The notes beneath the pieces are model-generated. The model was not told where the DNA came from and made no database searches. It worked only from the letters and a program-made list of their open reading frames with translations. A DNA stretch of 64,000 bases, from the NCBI GenBank assembly GCA_965248685.1, contig CBDFKC010000004.1, forward strand, positions 496,001-560,000. The letters are read 5' to 3'. Shown piece after piece: positions 26,036-34,849 of the stretch. How positions within the stretch are numbered: the stretch's first letter is position 1; each line of letters opens with the position of its first letter. The DNA comes from VYFG01 sp965248685 (GTDB lineage Bacteria; Pseudomonadota; Gammaproteobacteria; Arenicellales; Poriferihabitantaceae). The position numbers and the translations under genes are program-made.

Positions 26036-27004
26036 ATGTCGCTCACTCACGTTTCACATACTCATATCAAGCAGTTCGCTGTCGACCGGGTCAATTTGCC
26101 AGCGGACAAAGCGAAAGTGTATCGCGACCAGGCGAGGCGTTTGCGGGAAAAGCTCAAGACCCACATTGCCGAGAATCCGGACTTTTCGCTCAAGCGGATG
26201 CAGCTGTCCGGATCGTTGGCCAAAGGCACCGCGCTTCGCTCTCTCAATGATATCGATGTTGCGCTGTATGTCGCCGGAGAGGATGCGCCGCATCAGGTGG
26301 CGGAGCTCTTGGAGTACATTTCCGAACGCCTGCGCAAGGCCTATCCCAACAAAGCACCCGAGGACGTGCGACCGCAGACCTATTCCGTCATGATTTCATT
26401 TAAGGGCACTGGACTTGATGTCGACGTGGTTCCGATCTTGTACTACGGGGATCCGGACTGGCGCGGTGATCTAATTTCACAAGACGACGGCAGCCGGTTA
26501 ATGACCAGCATTCCAATGCATCTGACGTTCGCGAAAAAGCGAAAAGACGCACACCCAACAGACTATGCGCAGGTGGTGCGGCTGGTCAAGTATTGGGCGG
26601 CGATCCAGAAAGAGGAGATCACGGATTTTCGTTTTAAGTCGTTCATGATTGAGATGATCCTCGCGCACCTGTCCGATACGGGTACCAAGATGAACGACTA
26701 TCCGGAGGCCTTAGCCGCGTTCTTTAACTACGTTGCCACTACCAGCTTGAGCGAGCTAATCGCTTTTAGTGATTACTACCCGGCGAGCCAGATCGACATT
26801 CCAAACGAACGCATTCAAATCGTCGACCCAGTCAATCCGGAAAACAACGTTGGCCGGCTCTACACCGATCACAACGCGAGTCTAATTCAAGATGCTGCTT
26901 ACGAGGCAGGCGACGCACTCGACTATGCACTCCACGCGACCACCAAAATCGACACAGTTGTCGCCTGGCAACGCATTTTTGGCACCACTTTTTCGGCAGA
27001 CTGA
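26036..27004 (+). CDS. CBASS CD-NTase (cGAS/DncV-like nucleotidyltransferase)
   Basis: A 322-residue nucleotidyltransferase. The active site has GS at residues 59-60, then D72 and D74 (LSGSLAKGTALRSLNDID), with the third aspartate at D130 (GLDVDVVPIL), the order of the CD-NTase family. It is followed by a helical C-terminal domain. In CBASS this enzyme makes a cyclic oligonucleotide when phage infection is sensed. The HORMA and TRIP13-like genes that follow at once make this a type III system, where the enzyme is switched on by a HORMA-peptide complex and off by the ATPase. The exact nucleotide product cannot be read from the sequence. The GC content is higher than in the surrounding island DNA. 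Confidence 0.93.
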   Translation: MSLTHVSHTHIKQFAVDRVNLPADKAKVYRDQARRLREKLKTHIAENPDFSLKRMQLSGSLAKGTALRSLNDIDVALYVAGEDAPHQVAELLEYISERLRKAYPNKAPEDVRPQTYSVMISFKGTGLDVDVVPILYYGDPDWRGDLISQDDGSRLMTSIPMHLTFAKKRKDAHPTDYAQVVRLVKYWAAIQKEEITDFRFKSFMIEMILAHLSDTGTKMNDYPEALAAFFNYVATTSLSELIAFSDYYPASQIDIPNERIQIVDPVNPENNVGRLYTDHNASLIQDAAYEAGDALDYALHATTKIDTVVAWQRIFGTTFSAD

Positions 27005-27005
27005 C

Positions 27006-27512
27006 ATGAGTTCTTATACAACCACCGGATCCGAGTCCTTTACCCACACACACGCCCGTAAAATTGCCTCGAAAGTAGCCACTGATTTGCGGCGGTATCA
27101 CCGATTCTACGGTCAACCGAGTCTTACAGAAATTGGCGAGTACGAAGAGGAGCTGGTTGAAATGCTGAAGGTCAATGGCATCAATGAGGTCACTTACGGT
27201 TTCAAAGAAGGCGACAAGTGGGTCACTGCGATCAAATACAAAGCAGTCGATGGCACGCTGATTGACGACAGCGCGCCGGGTCAACTGCGGGCGGGTTTTG
27301 ATGTGTCGGGGGCATGGTTCACAAGCTTCCTGAGCTACAGCAGCACATGGTCTACACTGAGCCAGGATGAGCGCGACGCGATCAAGCAGGGCTTGGCAAT
27401 CCAACGTACTACCGGTACCGAGCCGGGCATCAAAAACGGTTACTGGACGCGCGACCTTGATTACTCTGCTGGCGGCCGTGCGCTGGAACGCTCTCGTATT
27501 CAGTCTTACTGA
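27006..27512 (+). CDS. cap7: Bacterial HORMA-domain protein of CBASS (Cap7)
   Basis: A 168-residue HORMA-domain protein starting 1 nt after the CD-NTase stop. Recognisable family segments are ESFTHTHARKIASKVATDL near the N-terminus, LRRYHRFYGQPS, EEELVEMLKVNGINEVTYGF, and YWTRDLDYSAGGRALERS at the C-terminus. In type III CBASS the HORMA protein closes around a peptide ligand and then binds and activates the CD-NTase. The downstream TRIP13-like ATPase reopens it. Only one HORMA gene is present. Confidence 0.9.
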   Translation: MSSYTTTGSESFTHTHARKIASKVATDLRRYHRFYGQPSLTEIGEYEEELVEMLKVNGINEVTYGFKEGDKWVTAIKYKAVDGTLIDDSAPGQLRAGFDVSGAWFTSFLSYSSTWSTLSQDERDAIKQGLAIQRTTGTEPGIKNGYWTRDLDYSAGGRALERSRIQSY

Positions 27513-27514
27513 TC

Positions 27515-28447
27515 ATGAGTAGTACAGTTGACGAATTATTTGGCCCGCGCCAAAAGTTTCCCGACGCGGACATCGGCAGTCGATTAGACACGCTGATTGG
27601 TCTTGATGAGCACCAAGCGGTGTTATCAAAGTTTCTTGGCATCGCGATTAACCCGGACGGGTTTGCGCAGTGGGTCGGTCGCTATCATCCGAAGGCGACA
27701 GCGACTCTACAAACGCTACTAAGGCGACCGCCGCTCGCCGTGCTCGCTGGCGATGTTGGTTCCGGTAAGACTGTGTTGGCTGAATCGATCGGGCATGTGG
27801 TGGCCACAGAACAAGGCCTGCCGATCACTTTGTTCCCGATGAGTTTGTCGACGCGGGGGCAGGGCCGCGTCGGCGAAATGACCCAACTGATCACCGAGGC
27901 GTTTGACTACGTCTATATCGATGCGAAGAAAGGTAGGCGTGATAGTGGTAAGCCGGGCCGCGGCGTAGTGCTGTTGGTTGATGAAGCCGACGCACTAGCC
28001 CAGTCTCGGGAAGCCGCGCAAATGCACCACGAGGATCGAGCCGGCGTTAACGCCTTCATCCGCGGTGTGGATCGTTTGTCCGAACCGCGATTGCCCGCGA
28101 CCGTCATCATGTGCACGAATCGCTTGAATGCGTTAGACCCGGCGATTCGGCGACGGGCAGGAGAGGTTCTGACCTTTCGACGGCCGGAGGATGCAGAGCG
28201 TCGCGAGGTGCTAGCACCGCTGCTCAATGAGCTTGGCCTTACCGACAAATACGTTGACGCCATCGTTACGGCGACGGGAAAACGCAACGAGCGCACCTAC
28301 GGATGCAGTTATTCAGATCTGACGCAACGACTGATCCCTGGCATCATCATGCGAGCCTTCCCCGGCGAGGCGGTCACTGGCGAAGCAGCTGTGGTTGCGG
28401 CACAGGCGATCGTGCCAACACCGCCGTTTGAGGACGAGGGACAATAA
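27515..28447 (+). CDS. cap6: TRIP13/Pch2-like AAA+ ATPase of CBASS (Cap6)
   Basis: A 310-residue AAA+ ATPase starting 2 nt after the HORMA stop. Walker A GDVGSGKT at residues 79-86, Walker B LLVDEADAL at about 153-161, a sensor-1 stretch VIMCTNRLNALDPAIRRRAG, and a C-terminal lid domain. Pch2/TRIP13-type ATPases pull on HORMA proteins and unfold them, which here would disassemble the HORMA-CD-NTase complex and prevent autoimmunity. Its stop codon shares a base with the start region of the effector gene, so it is translationally coupled. Confidence 0.93.
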   Translation: MSSTVDELFGPRQKFPDADIGSRLDTLIGLDEHQAVLSKFLGIAINPDGFAQWVGRYHPKATATLQTLLRRPPLAVLAGDVGSGKTVLAESIGHVVATEQGLPITLFPMSLSTRGQGRVGEMTQLITEAFDYVYIDAKKGRRDSGKPGRGVVLLVDEADALAQSREAAQMHHEDRAGVNAFIRGVDRLSEPRLPATVIMCTNRLNALDPAIRRRAGEVLTFRRPEDAERREVLAPLLNELGLTDKYVDAIVTATGKRNERTYGCSYSDLTQRLIPGIIMRAFPGEAVTGEAAVVAAQAIVPTPPFEDEGQ

Positions 28448-29940
28448 TGGCACAGGCAAATAATGCACGCCATGCCGGCGACATCTATCAAGGGCGTGTT
28501 TTTTGGCTAAATGCCGCCAACTTGTTAAAGACGCATGACCCCATTGTCGAAGTGGCGTGGGAGACAGGACCCAAAGGCCTGGATGATGTTCGCGTCAACT
28601 ACGGTCCGCCGAAGCGCTCCAGCAACGGTCCCATCGAGCGCGATTTCATTCAATGCAAATGGCATGTTGGCGCGGGCGAGTTTGGTTATCAACAACTCAC
28701 GGATCCAACATTCGTTAACGCGTCTAAGTACTCCTGGTTGCAGCGAGCGTATAATGCATATTGCACGGAAAACAGCCCCAACGTTCGATTTACGTTGCAG
28801 ACAAACTGGCGAGTCGATGCCATGGATCCTTTGTTTGAACTCAAACGTAGCGAAAGCAACGAACTGGATCTGAAGAAGCTTTTTACCGGTAAGACCGCCA
28901 AGAGCAAAATGGGGGCGGTGCGAGAGTGTTGGTGCGCGCACCTCGACATCGACGACGACCGGCTGTGCGAGTTTGCCGGGACCTTGAAAATCGCGGACAA
29001 CGTCTGCTCGATGGACGAGATTCGCGAACGTTTGGATGATCGACTGCTATCAGTCGGCTTGCTAACGCCACCGGCCAATCACTCCGCCTACGTCTACGAC
29101 GATCTCATCATCAAGCTACACGGTGAGGGAGACGTGATTCTCAATGCCGTCGAGTTAAGCGGCGTATGTGATCGAGAAGGCCTTTGGGCCGACGTTGAAC
29201 CCTCCCAAGTGCCGTTTACCGTAGGGATTCGCTCGTTCATGCACAAGTACGACGACATGGAACACCGTTGCGATGCCCTGCTAGATTTAGTGCCGTATTT
29301 TGACGGTCGCTTCTTGCAACCCGCCTACCAGTGGGAGCGGGATATCTTCCCACAACTACAGGCCTTCGTTCTACAGCATGCTCGTGAGCACACAAATCTT
29401 CGCCTACGCATTGATGGCCATGCCTCCATCGCATTCGCCATCGGCCGACTGTTAGACGTCAAGTCTGGTCATCTCCTCGAGATAGAGCAGCGGACCAACG
29501 GTGCGGGTATTCAGTACTGGCAACCGAGCGCAACGACCAGCGGTTCGAAATTGCAGGTATCTAGTCGCGGAGAATCTCAGCACGACGTTGTGATCGCGCT
29601 GAGTATTACCCATGACGTGGCAAACGATGTGACCCAGTATTGTGATGGCGCGATGAGCGATGGTTATCAATTTATCAACGCACGCTTAGCGGGAGATCCC
29701 AGCGGCATTGGTATTGTTGATGGCGGCCACGCTTGGCGGGTTGCCGAAGCGCTTGCGGCGGAATTGCGAAAAATAGGGCAGGCGGCTAACAAAGTGCATT
29801 TTTTCTCGGCCGCGCCAAACGCGTTGGTGTTCTTTTTCGCACAACAGCTGGGGCTGGGTAACGTGACGACCTACGAATTCGACTTTGAGCGAAAGCGGGG
29901 CGGTGGCTATCAAAAGGCTTGGCGAATTGATGAACTATAG
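28447..29940 (+). CDS. cap4: CBASS effector nuclease: DUF4297 + SAVED domain (Cap4)
   Basis: A 497-residue effector. The N-terminal domain carries a PD-(D/E)xK-type pattern: E39, LDD at 45-47 and Q-x-K at 69-71 (FIQCKWHVG), preceded by GDIYQGRVFWLNAANLL, as in DUF4297 dsDNA nucleases. The C-terminal about 200 residues end in a SAVED domain (VHFFSAAPNALVFFFAQQLG), which binds cyclic oligonucleotides and triggers nuclease oligomerisation. Activation would degrade DNA in the infected cell. It overlaps the ATPase gene by one base. NucC is the best-studied effector of HORMA/TRIP13 systems; here Cap4 takes its place. Confidence 0.9.
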   Translation: MAQANNARHAGDIYQGRVFWLNAANLLKTHDPIVEVAWETGPKGLDDVRVNYGPPKRSSNGPIERDFIQCKWHVGAGEFGYQQLTDPTFVNASKYSWLQRAYNAYCTENSPNVRFTLQTNWRVDAMDPLFELKRSESNELDLKKLFTGKTAKSKMGAVRECWCAHLDIDDDRLCEFAGTLKIADNVCSMDEIRERLDDRLLSVGLLTPPANHSAYVYDDLIIKLHGEGDVILNAVELSGVCDREGLWADVEPSQVPFTVGIRSFMHKYDDMEHRCDALLDLVPYFDGRFLQPAYQWERDIFPQLQAFVLQHAREHTNLRLRIDGHASIAFAIGRLLDVKSGHLLEIEQRTNGAGIQYWQPSATTSGSKLQVSSRGESQHDVVIALSITHDVANDVTQYCDGAMSDGYQFINARLAGDPSGIGIVDGGHAWRVAEALAAELRKIGQAANKVHFFSAAPNALVFFFAQQLGLGNVTTYEFDFERKRGGGYQKAWRIDEL

Positions 29941-29970
29941 AATTCTTCGACGAGATTTCCTTAGCTTCTG

Positions 29971-30022
29971 ATGGATCAGGTTTCAGTGCAAAACCAGGGT
30001 CAAATTTCGGTACAAATCAACA
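29971..30022 (-). mobile_element. Solo terminus related to the 161-bp miniature elements
   Basis: Read on the minus strand, 52 bp starting TGTTGATTTGTACCG match the left end of miniature elements A and B, including the CTGATCCAT-like tail; the rest of the element is absent. The copy is inverted relative to A and B and lies 31 bp after the Cap4 stop, at the sharp fall in GC content. It is probably the surviving end of an IS21-like element that marks the right edge of the CBASS module. Confidence 0.65.
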
Positions 30023-30110
30023 GGCTAGCGTAGTCAGGTGCTTCGAAATCTTAATTTGTGCGAGGTTATTAGCTTGATCTAAGTGTCTTAATGTTTTAAT
30101 CAGTTGTTCT

Positions 30111-30566
30111 TTAATCACAACAAACTATTTGTGCGCTTGAATCGCAATGCGCCCACCCGTAACTATCACCGAGCCACCTCATCCCCATAATTAATCTATC
30201 GTTATTCTTAAACCCCCCACAATCTCTTGGGTTATTATTAGCATTATCGTACCCATCACGACTCATTACGCCAGTTGCATACCAATATCCTTGTATATTA
30301 TTTGGAGGAACTACAGAATTTCCTAAAGAAATCCAAAGAATTAATTCGTGCGCCGTGCACATATGTGGTTGTGAACCAGATGACGAAGAACAACCGGCAG
30401 CGCTGTTGCACAGGCGAGCTGCACCTTTATAGCCCCTAATCTGCCGACCGTCTAAGGAGTTGTTGGTAACGCCACATACGCCCGAGTTAGCTGGATTCGG
30501 ATACAGAAGTATTAGGGAAGCAACTAAGGCTAGTGCTAAACAAATATTTTGCGCGCAAATATTCAT
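30111..30566 (-). CDS. Small secreted cysteine-rich protein of unknown function
   Basis: A 151-residue protein with a signal peptide (CLALALVASLILLYPNPANS) and a mature part of about 120 residues with eight or more Cys, ending SSAQIVCCD. The core segment HELILWISLGNSV followed by GYWYATGVMSRDG, CGGFKNND and MGMRWL looks like a repeated motif in small secreted proteins of aquatic bacteria, but I cannot name a family. Disulphides and an extracytoplasmic location are expected. It starts immediately after the stop codon of the zinc-ribbon gene (TAG directly followed by ATG), so the two are co-translated. Confidence 0.65.
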   Translation of the reverse strand: MNICAQNICLALALVASLILLYPNPANSGVCGVTNNSLDGRQIRGYKGAARLCNSAAGCSSSSGSQPHMCTAHELILWISLGNSVVPPNNIQGYWYATGVMSRDGYDNANNNPRDCGGFKNNDRLIMGMRWLGDSYGWAHCDSSAQIVCCD

Positions 30567-32060
30567 CTAGGAATTTTTAATAGGTTTGAAGGAATTTCCA
30601 TTAAATTTGTTTTTGAAAAACATCCTATCGTCTACGATTGGGAGCAATCCTCGAAGAGAATTAGTGTTTCTAAATTTTTCCTCAATGAGATTCATGCAGA
30701 ATTCCAATTTATCTTCTTCTGAACAATCTTCAAAGTCTACATCGTAAAGTGATGCTTCTAAAAATGCTTTTTCGAAGAACTTCATTTTATTGTAATACAA
30801 TGCAAGTATTCTACTATCTCGCTCAGTATGCTTGATTCCAGAGGAAGGCTCGCTTTTTGTCAATAAATTAATATAGTTGGTTAAATAATTACTTATATCT
30901 TGATCATCAATATTAACAACTAGTAGTGTATTTTCTACTTTATCAATGACAGCTAGAAGATAAAATAGCATTCGAAGTGCCTGTACGTTATTTGGATTTG
31001 TAGACAACGCCTTGGCTAAAAAACTCAACACAGATATATTATTTACATGTGTAACTTTCTCAATCAACGTAGCGTTGATAAAGGAGTTTCCATTGATATG
31101 AGCCTCTCCAGGAGAAATAATGTCTTCTAAAGAACACTCAGATTTGTTTTCCATATCTACTCGCGGCTTTTCTTGGAGATAGCTCAAATAAGATACTGTA
31201 GCGAGATTATAGTAGTAGTAAGAACGTTTGAGACCATATTTTTGATCTGCACTATTTTGAATTGATTCCTTAAAGGACGTTGCTGCACAACCATATTTAT
31301 TCAAATCTGAGTAAAGTAGGCCAACTATAAAAGGCACTTTGGGTCTTTGCGTGTCAATGGATTCGAGCTCGGTTGCAATTGAAATTAGATTTTTTAGCTC
31401 TTCAGGATCCCTGTTTCCTTCAACAATATTTTTTTGACGATACAAAGCCGCGAGTAGATAAAGAACTTCCTCTTCACGAATGTTCTCTACTTCACTCTTT
31501 AATATCTTTAAATATATTATGGCTTGGTTTTTTATGTCTAGCTGAACCAGTTTTTCAGCCATTGAAAAGTACTCATCTTTAACTAGATTGATACTATTTG
31601 TTAGTTTTTCGAATCGCTCCTGAGATGTTTCTAATTTATAAAGCAAGCTATCTATTTCTCCTTTTTTTAGTGCCTCTGTATAAGAATTAATGTTTTTAAC
31701 TTCGGATTTCACATAGGCAGCGCTGTCTTTAATTTCAGCGGCATGATTTTTTATGTTGTAAGTATTAAACCCCGAATACACAGTAACAACAGTAAATACC
31801 CCTATTAGGATTTTAGATGTTGCTTTGTATTTATTTTTGATAGATTCCTCAACATTCCGAGGTAATGATTTTTGTAACTCCTTCGATGCTTGCTCGACAA
31901 TTCTTGCTTTGAGGCTGTCAACTGACGTTTTCTGTTTGGTTAACTCGTCAGATAAAATATTATCGATGTAAGCTTTGACACCTTGTAAAGATGTACCGCA
32001 TTTTGCGCAAAAACCAGAATTGTCTGGGTTTTCTTTACTACAGTTAATGCAAATTTTCAT
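30567..32060 (-). CDS. Zinc-ribbon membrane protein with helical repeats
   Basis: A 497-residue protein. Residues 1-22 form a zinc ribbon with two C-x2-C pairs (C4, C7, C18, C21: MKICINCSKE... FCAKCG). A transmembrane helix follows at about 82-99 (TSKILIGVFTVVTVYSGFNT), and then about 400 helical residues with TPR-like character (ALYRQKNIVEGNRDPEELKN, YSDLNKYGCAATSFKESI). The zinc ribbon would be cytoplasmic and the repeat domain probably outside the membrane. It is coupled with zero spacing to the secreted Cys-rich gene, suggesting the two products act together. Function unknown. Confidence 0.7.
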   Translation of the reverse strand: MKICINCSKENPDNSGFCAKCGTSLQGVKAYIDNILSDELTKQKTSVDSLKARIVEQASKELQKSLPRNVEESIKNKYKATSKILIGVFTVVTVYSGFNTYNIKNHAAEIKDSAAYVKSEVKNINSYTEALKKGEIDSLLYKLETSQERFEKLTNSINLVKDEYFSMAEKLVQLDIKNQAIIYLKILKSEVENIREEEVLYLLAALYRQKNIVEGNRDPEELKNLISIATELESIDTQRPKVPFIVGLLYSDLNKYGCAATSFKESIQNSADQKYGLKRSYYYYNLATVSYLSYLQEKPRVDMENKSECSLEDIISPGEAHINGNSFINATLIEKVTHVNNISVLSFLAKALSTNPNNVQALRMLFYLLAVIDKVENTLLVVNIDDQDISNYLTNYINLLTKSEPSSGIKHTERDSRILALYYNKMKFFEKAFLEASLYDVDFEDCSEEDKLEFCMNLIEEKFRNTNSLRGLLPIVDDRMFFKNKFNGNSFKPIKNS

Positions 32061-32689
32061 TTGATTGGGAACTACTAGTTCGAAATAATTATATTACAGT
32101 TGGCGGGTTAAGGTTCACTGCAAGCATCACGAATAATATTGAACCTGCACCCAATTTAGTATCATCTAGTAAGCCCAATTTTTCAGAGCTTATAGTATAC
32201 ATTGTAATTCAATTCATACGATATTACGCATAACCGCTAGCATAAACAACATTCCTTTCTTTGCCTTACTAATTCAGTAGCCAAGATAATATAGGTTAAA
32301 GATTTAGCGGCAATAGTCCGCTTCCTTACAATCTGTCACGTGTGAGGGATGTGCGTTTATATCAATCGTTAGGTCATCAATATCATGCCCAGCATTTTGA
32401 CGAAGTATTGACACTGATCCAGATTTCCCTGTTGCGTGGAGTTACTCTGTTACCACATCCAAAATATTCTGCGGTAGAACAAAATGCATATTTACAAATA
32501 TACACTCAAGTCGATTCCCAAAATATTGAAAGCATTAAATAAATTGCTAGAAGGAGAATCAGCAAGAAATTTGCTAATTCTCTTCTGTTTTGTAGTCATT
32601 ATGATAGTTGCTATTCAGGTGCCCATTTATCAACTATTGATGCTGTTTAGCAAAATTAAAGCAGCTGATATCGTTATTTGACTTATATT
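32061..32689. other. AT-rich intergenic stretch with two weak frames
   Basis: About 630 bp between two leftward operons. A rightward frame 32342-32542 (GTG start, 66 residues) shows no domain. A second one, 32484-32681, is given as its own low-confidence entry. The promoter of the zinc-ribbon gene should lie in the first 150 bp; I see no clear -35/-10 pair. Confidence 0.4.
32484..32681 (+). CDS. Possible small single-span membrane protein
   Basis: A 65-residue frame with a basic amphipathic N-terminus (YKYTLKSIPKILKALNKLL) and one strong hydrophobic span (LLILFCFVVIMIVAIQVPIY). This resembles small toxic or stress membrane peptides in layout, but no ribosome-binding site is visible before the ATG and no partner is recognisable. 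It ends 8 bp before the converging gene at 32690. It may be a chance frame in AT-rich DNA. Confidence 0.3.
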   Translation: MHIYKYTLKSIPKILKALNKLLEGESARNLLILFCFVVIMIVAIQVPIYQLLMLFSKIKAADIVI

Positions 32690-33310
32690 TTACGCGGCCT
32701 TTCTATATAACCACTCGGATTGAGTTGCGACTCTATTTCGTATTTTAGTTAACAAAAACATATTATGCATATGTCTAGCTTTGAATAATTGACCCAACCA
32801 ATTGTGCAATTCTGTAGATTCCACATAATAAGTAGACATACAGTAAGTTGTGCCTAATTCTATAACTACACCTTCAGTTTTTAGAGGTTCTTTATAGGTT
32901 GGGTAGTGTGAACCTTCAATCATTTTCATAATTGGAATTAGCATATCCTCGTCCATCATTGGCTTATTAGAAAATGGATTAATATGGTTGATGCACATAT
33001 TTCCCTGAGGGTCAGTAGTAAAATTTGCATATGTCAATGCATGATCAGGATATCTACTCATAACGCGGTTTTCATCGTTTGAGAATATAAACTCTTTTTT
33101 CTCTAAATTGATATCTAATACCGCATTAGAGTTTGTAGATTTTAAAGTAATACCAGAAACTCTAATCACATTATTTTCAGTATCATAGTTTAAGTAGTTT
33201 TTGATACTATAAGGAATGCCATTATCTAAAAGTGATTTACCCGTGGCTGTATTGCGGAATGTCTTTATACCCGCAAGCATTTTATATCTACCTAATTCAA
33301 TAGCGTTCAT
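32690..33310 (-). CDS. Hypothetical protein downstream of the receiver-like gene
   Basis: A 206-residue soluble protein that I do not recognise. It has no signal peptide or membrane span. The middle part alternates short strands (VIRVSGITLKSTNSNAVLDI, KKEFIFSNDENRVMSRYPD), and the end is helical and basic (FLLTKIRNRVATQSEWLYRK). It starts 21 nt after the receiver-like gene on the same strand, so the two are probably one operon and may act together. Confidence 0.6.
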   Translation of the reverse strand: MNAIELGRYKMLAGIKTFRNTATGKSLLDNGIPYSIKNYLNYDTENNVIRVSGITLKSTNSNAVLDINLEKKEFIFSNDENRVMSRYPDHALTYANFTTDPQGNMCINHINPFSNKPMMDEDMLIPIMKMIEGSHYPTYKEPLKTEGVVIELGTTYCMSTYYVESTELHNWLGQLFKARHMHNMFLLTKIRNRVATQSEWLYRKAA

Positions 33311-33331
33311 TTTAATCTCCAGTTTATAGGT

Positions 33332-34849
33332 TTATGCTGCTTTATCAAATTCAACGATATTTGAGTCATCATTTGGTGTATCGTCGGTTGGGTTGTCCGT
33401 GCCTCCATGCATTTTCTCGAAAAATCGTTGAACTTTCGAGACCAGTAGAGTTGTTAAATGCGCGCCCACTTTTCCATCGGCCTTTTCCCTGAGGCCATAG
33501 ACAAAATTGTGCGCTCCAAAGTCTCGCCAAGTGATATAATCTATATTATATTTTTCGGCGAATAATGGAGCTTTATACGTAAATAGCCTAGATAAAATAC
33601 ATACGACATCTGTTGGATAATGTGCCCGCATTTGTAGTATAGAAAAAAGGGCTTGATCTGGATTTGTCTGGTTTTTACTTGCATTAGTTTTGTACCCAAA
33701 AAAATCTCCGCCTCCACGGTTTACACCACCAAGATCTGAGATTATGAAAATCTTTTCCTTAACTTTTCCCAGTTTCTTCCGATAGGCCATCATATCTTCC
33801 ATACATGCGAAATCATGAACGTTGTCGCTTGAGAAACCAGCCTTTAGACTAAATTCAATCAGTGTGTTTCTCTTAAAAGGGTTATCATCACATATTAGTA
33901 CTTTACCTTTAGCTGTACCCGATATCGGTTTTACTTCGTAGTCGATATTTAGTGCTTTCCTCCCAGAAATAATTCTACCGAATAGACTGGTTGTATATTC
34001 TGGATCGGTATCATCAATATGTAGACGCAGTTCTTTATCATCTTTTTTAGATTTCCAAATAATTGTATTACCCTCTAGTGAAAGAATAATTTCACTGTCA
34101 AGACAATAATCGGGGCTACTGTAGTTCCTATCAAGTATCAAAGCCGTACTGGAGTTATGAGCGTCGTGATGTATTTCCGCTTTCTTCCCCTTGCAGGACA
34201 GGCCTTTCAGCACATATCCATCGTTTCTCCGAGAGAATATTGAATTATTTGGCAGCATGTCATCCAACAAATATAGTGCTACCACTGCCTCGGTAAAATC
34301 GCTCGGAGTGACCGAGCCATTAGTAAAAAGTAAGTGATCAATCCACTTATCTATGTTGTCCATTCCTCCGCTAAAATTTAAGTATTCACTTTTAGCTTCG
34401 TCAAAACACTCAGCGAACAAATCCCATCCATCTTTACTCATCCAATAATAAATCTTTTTTGGGCTTCCACTCTCGATTCCCCTTAGCGTATTTATTACTG
34501 TTTTTGCAACTAATCCCGCTCCTCGTTCGGGGTATTTTATGTACCTAAGATAAAGGTAGAGTGAAAATGTGAGTCCTCCGCAAGGTATATGCTTGGCCTT
34601 CTCTTGTCGTGTTTTTGCCTTGCAATATTGACAATTCCGATGGACTCTATGGTAACGATCTGTGATATTACTTAGTGCTTTCCTAATAATTTCTCGTGCG
34701 GTTGTCGCGGCTTGTCCTTCACTGCAGCTTCGATATTTTCTTATTTCTTTTACAAGACTTTTGATGCACGGGGCGTCATTATCATAATAATATTTAAGAA
34801 GCTCATGTAAGTAGGGCTGAGCTTTTCTGCCCTCAGTGAAACTAGTCAT
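33332..34849 (-). CDS. Protein with C-terminal receiver-like (CheY-fold) domain
   Basis: A 505-residue soluble protein. From residue about 316 the pattern matches a response-regulator receiver domain: KVLICDDNPF (acidic pair D321/D322), IFIISDLGG (candidate phospho-acceptor D372), VVCILSRLF (position of the Ser/Thr switch), and YITWRDFG where the usual conserved Lys would be Arg. Between strands 3 and 4 there is an unusual insertion (NRGGGDFFGYKTNASKNQ). The N-terminal 300 residues are unknown; RNCQYCKAK with a further Cys at about 90 may bind zinc. No kinase gene is nearby. It is followed after 21 nt by a second unknown gene. Confidence 0.65.
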   Translation of the reverse strand: MTSFTEGRKAQPYLHELLKYYYDNDAPCIKSLVKEIRKYRSCSEGQAATTAREIIRKALSNITDRYHRVHRNCQYCKAKTRQEKAKHIPCGGLTFSLYLYLRYIKYPERGAGLVAKTVINTLRGIESGSPKKIYYWMSKDGWDLFAECFDEAKSEYLNFSGGMDNIDKWIDHLLFTNGSVTPSDFTEAVVALYLLDDMLPNNSIFSRRNDGYVLKGLSCKGKKAEIHHDAHNSSTALILDRNYSSPDYCLDSEIILSLEGNTIIWKSKKDDKELRLHIDDTDPEYTTSLFGRIISGRKALNIDYEVKPISGTAKGKVLICDDNPFKRNTLIEFSLKAGFSSDNVHDFACMEDMMAYRKKLGKVKEKIFIISDLGGVNRGGGDFFGYKTNASKNQTNPDQALFSILQMRAHYPTDVVCILSRLFTYKAPLFAEKYNIDYITWRDFGAHNFVYGLREKADGKVGAHLTTLLVSKVQRFFEKMHGGTDNPTDDTPNDDSNIVEFDKAA

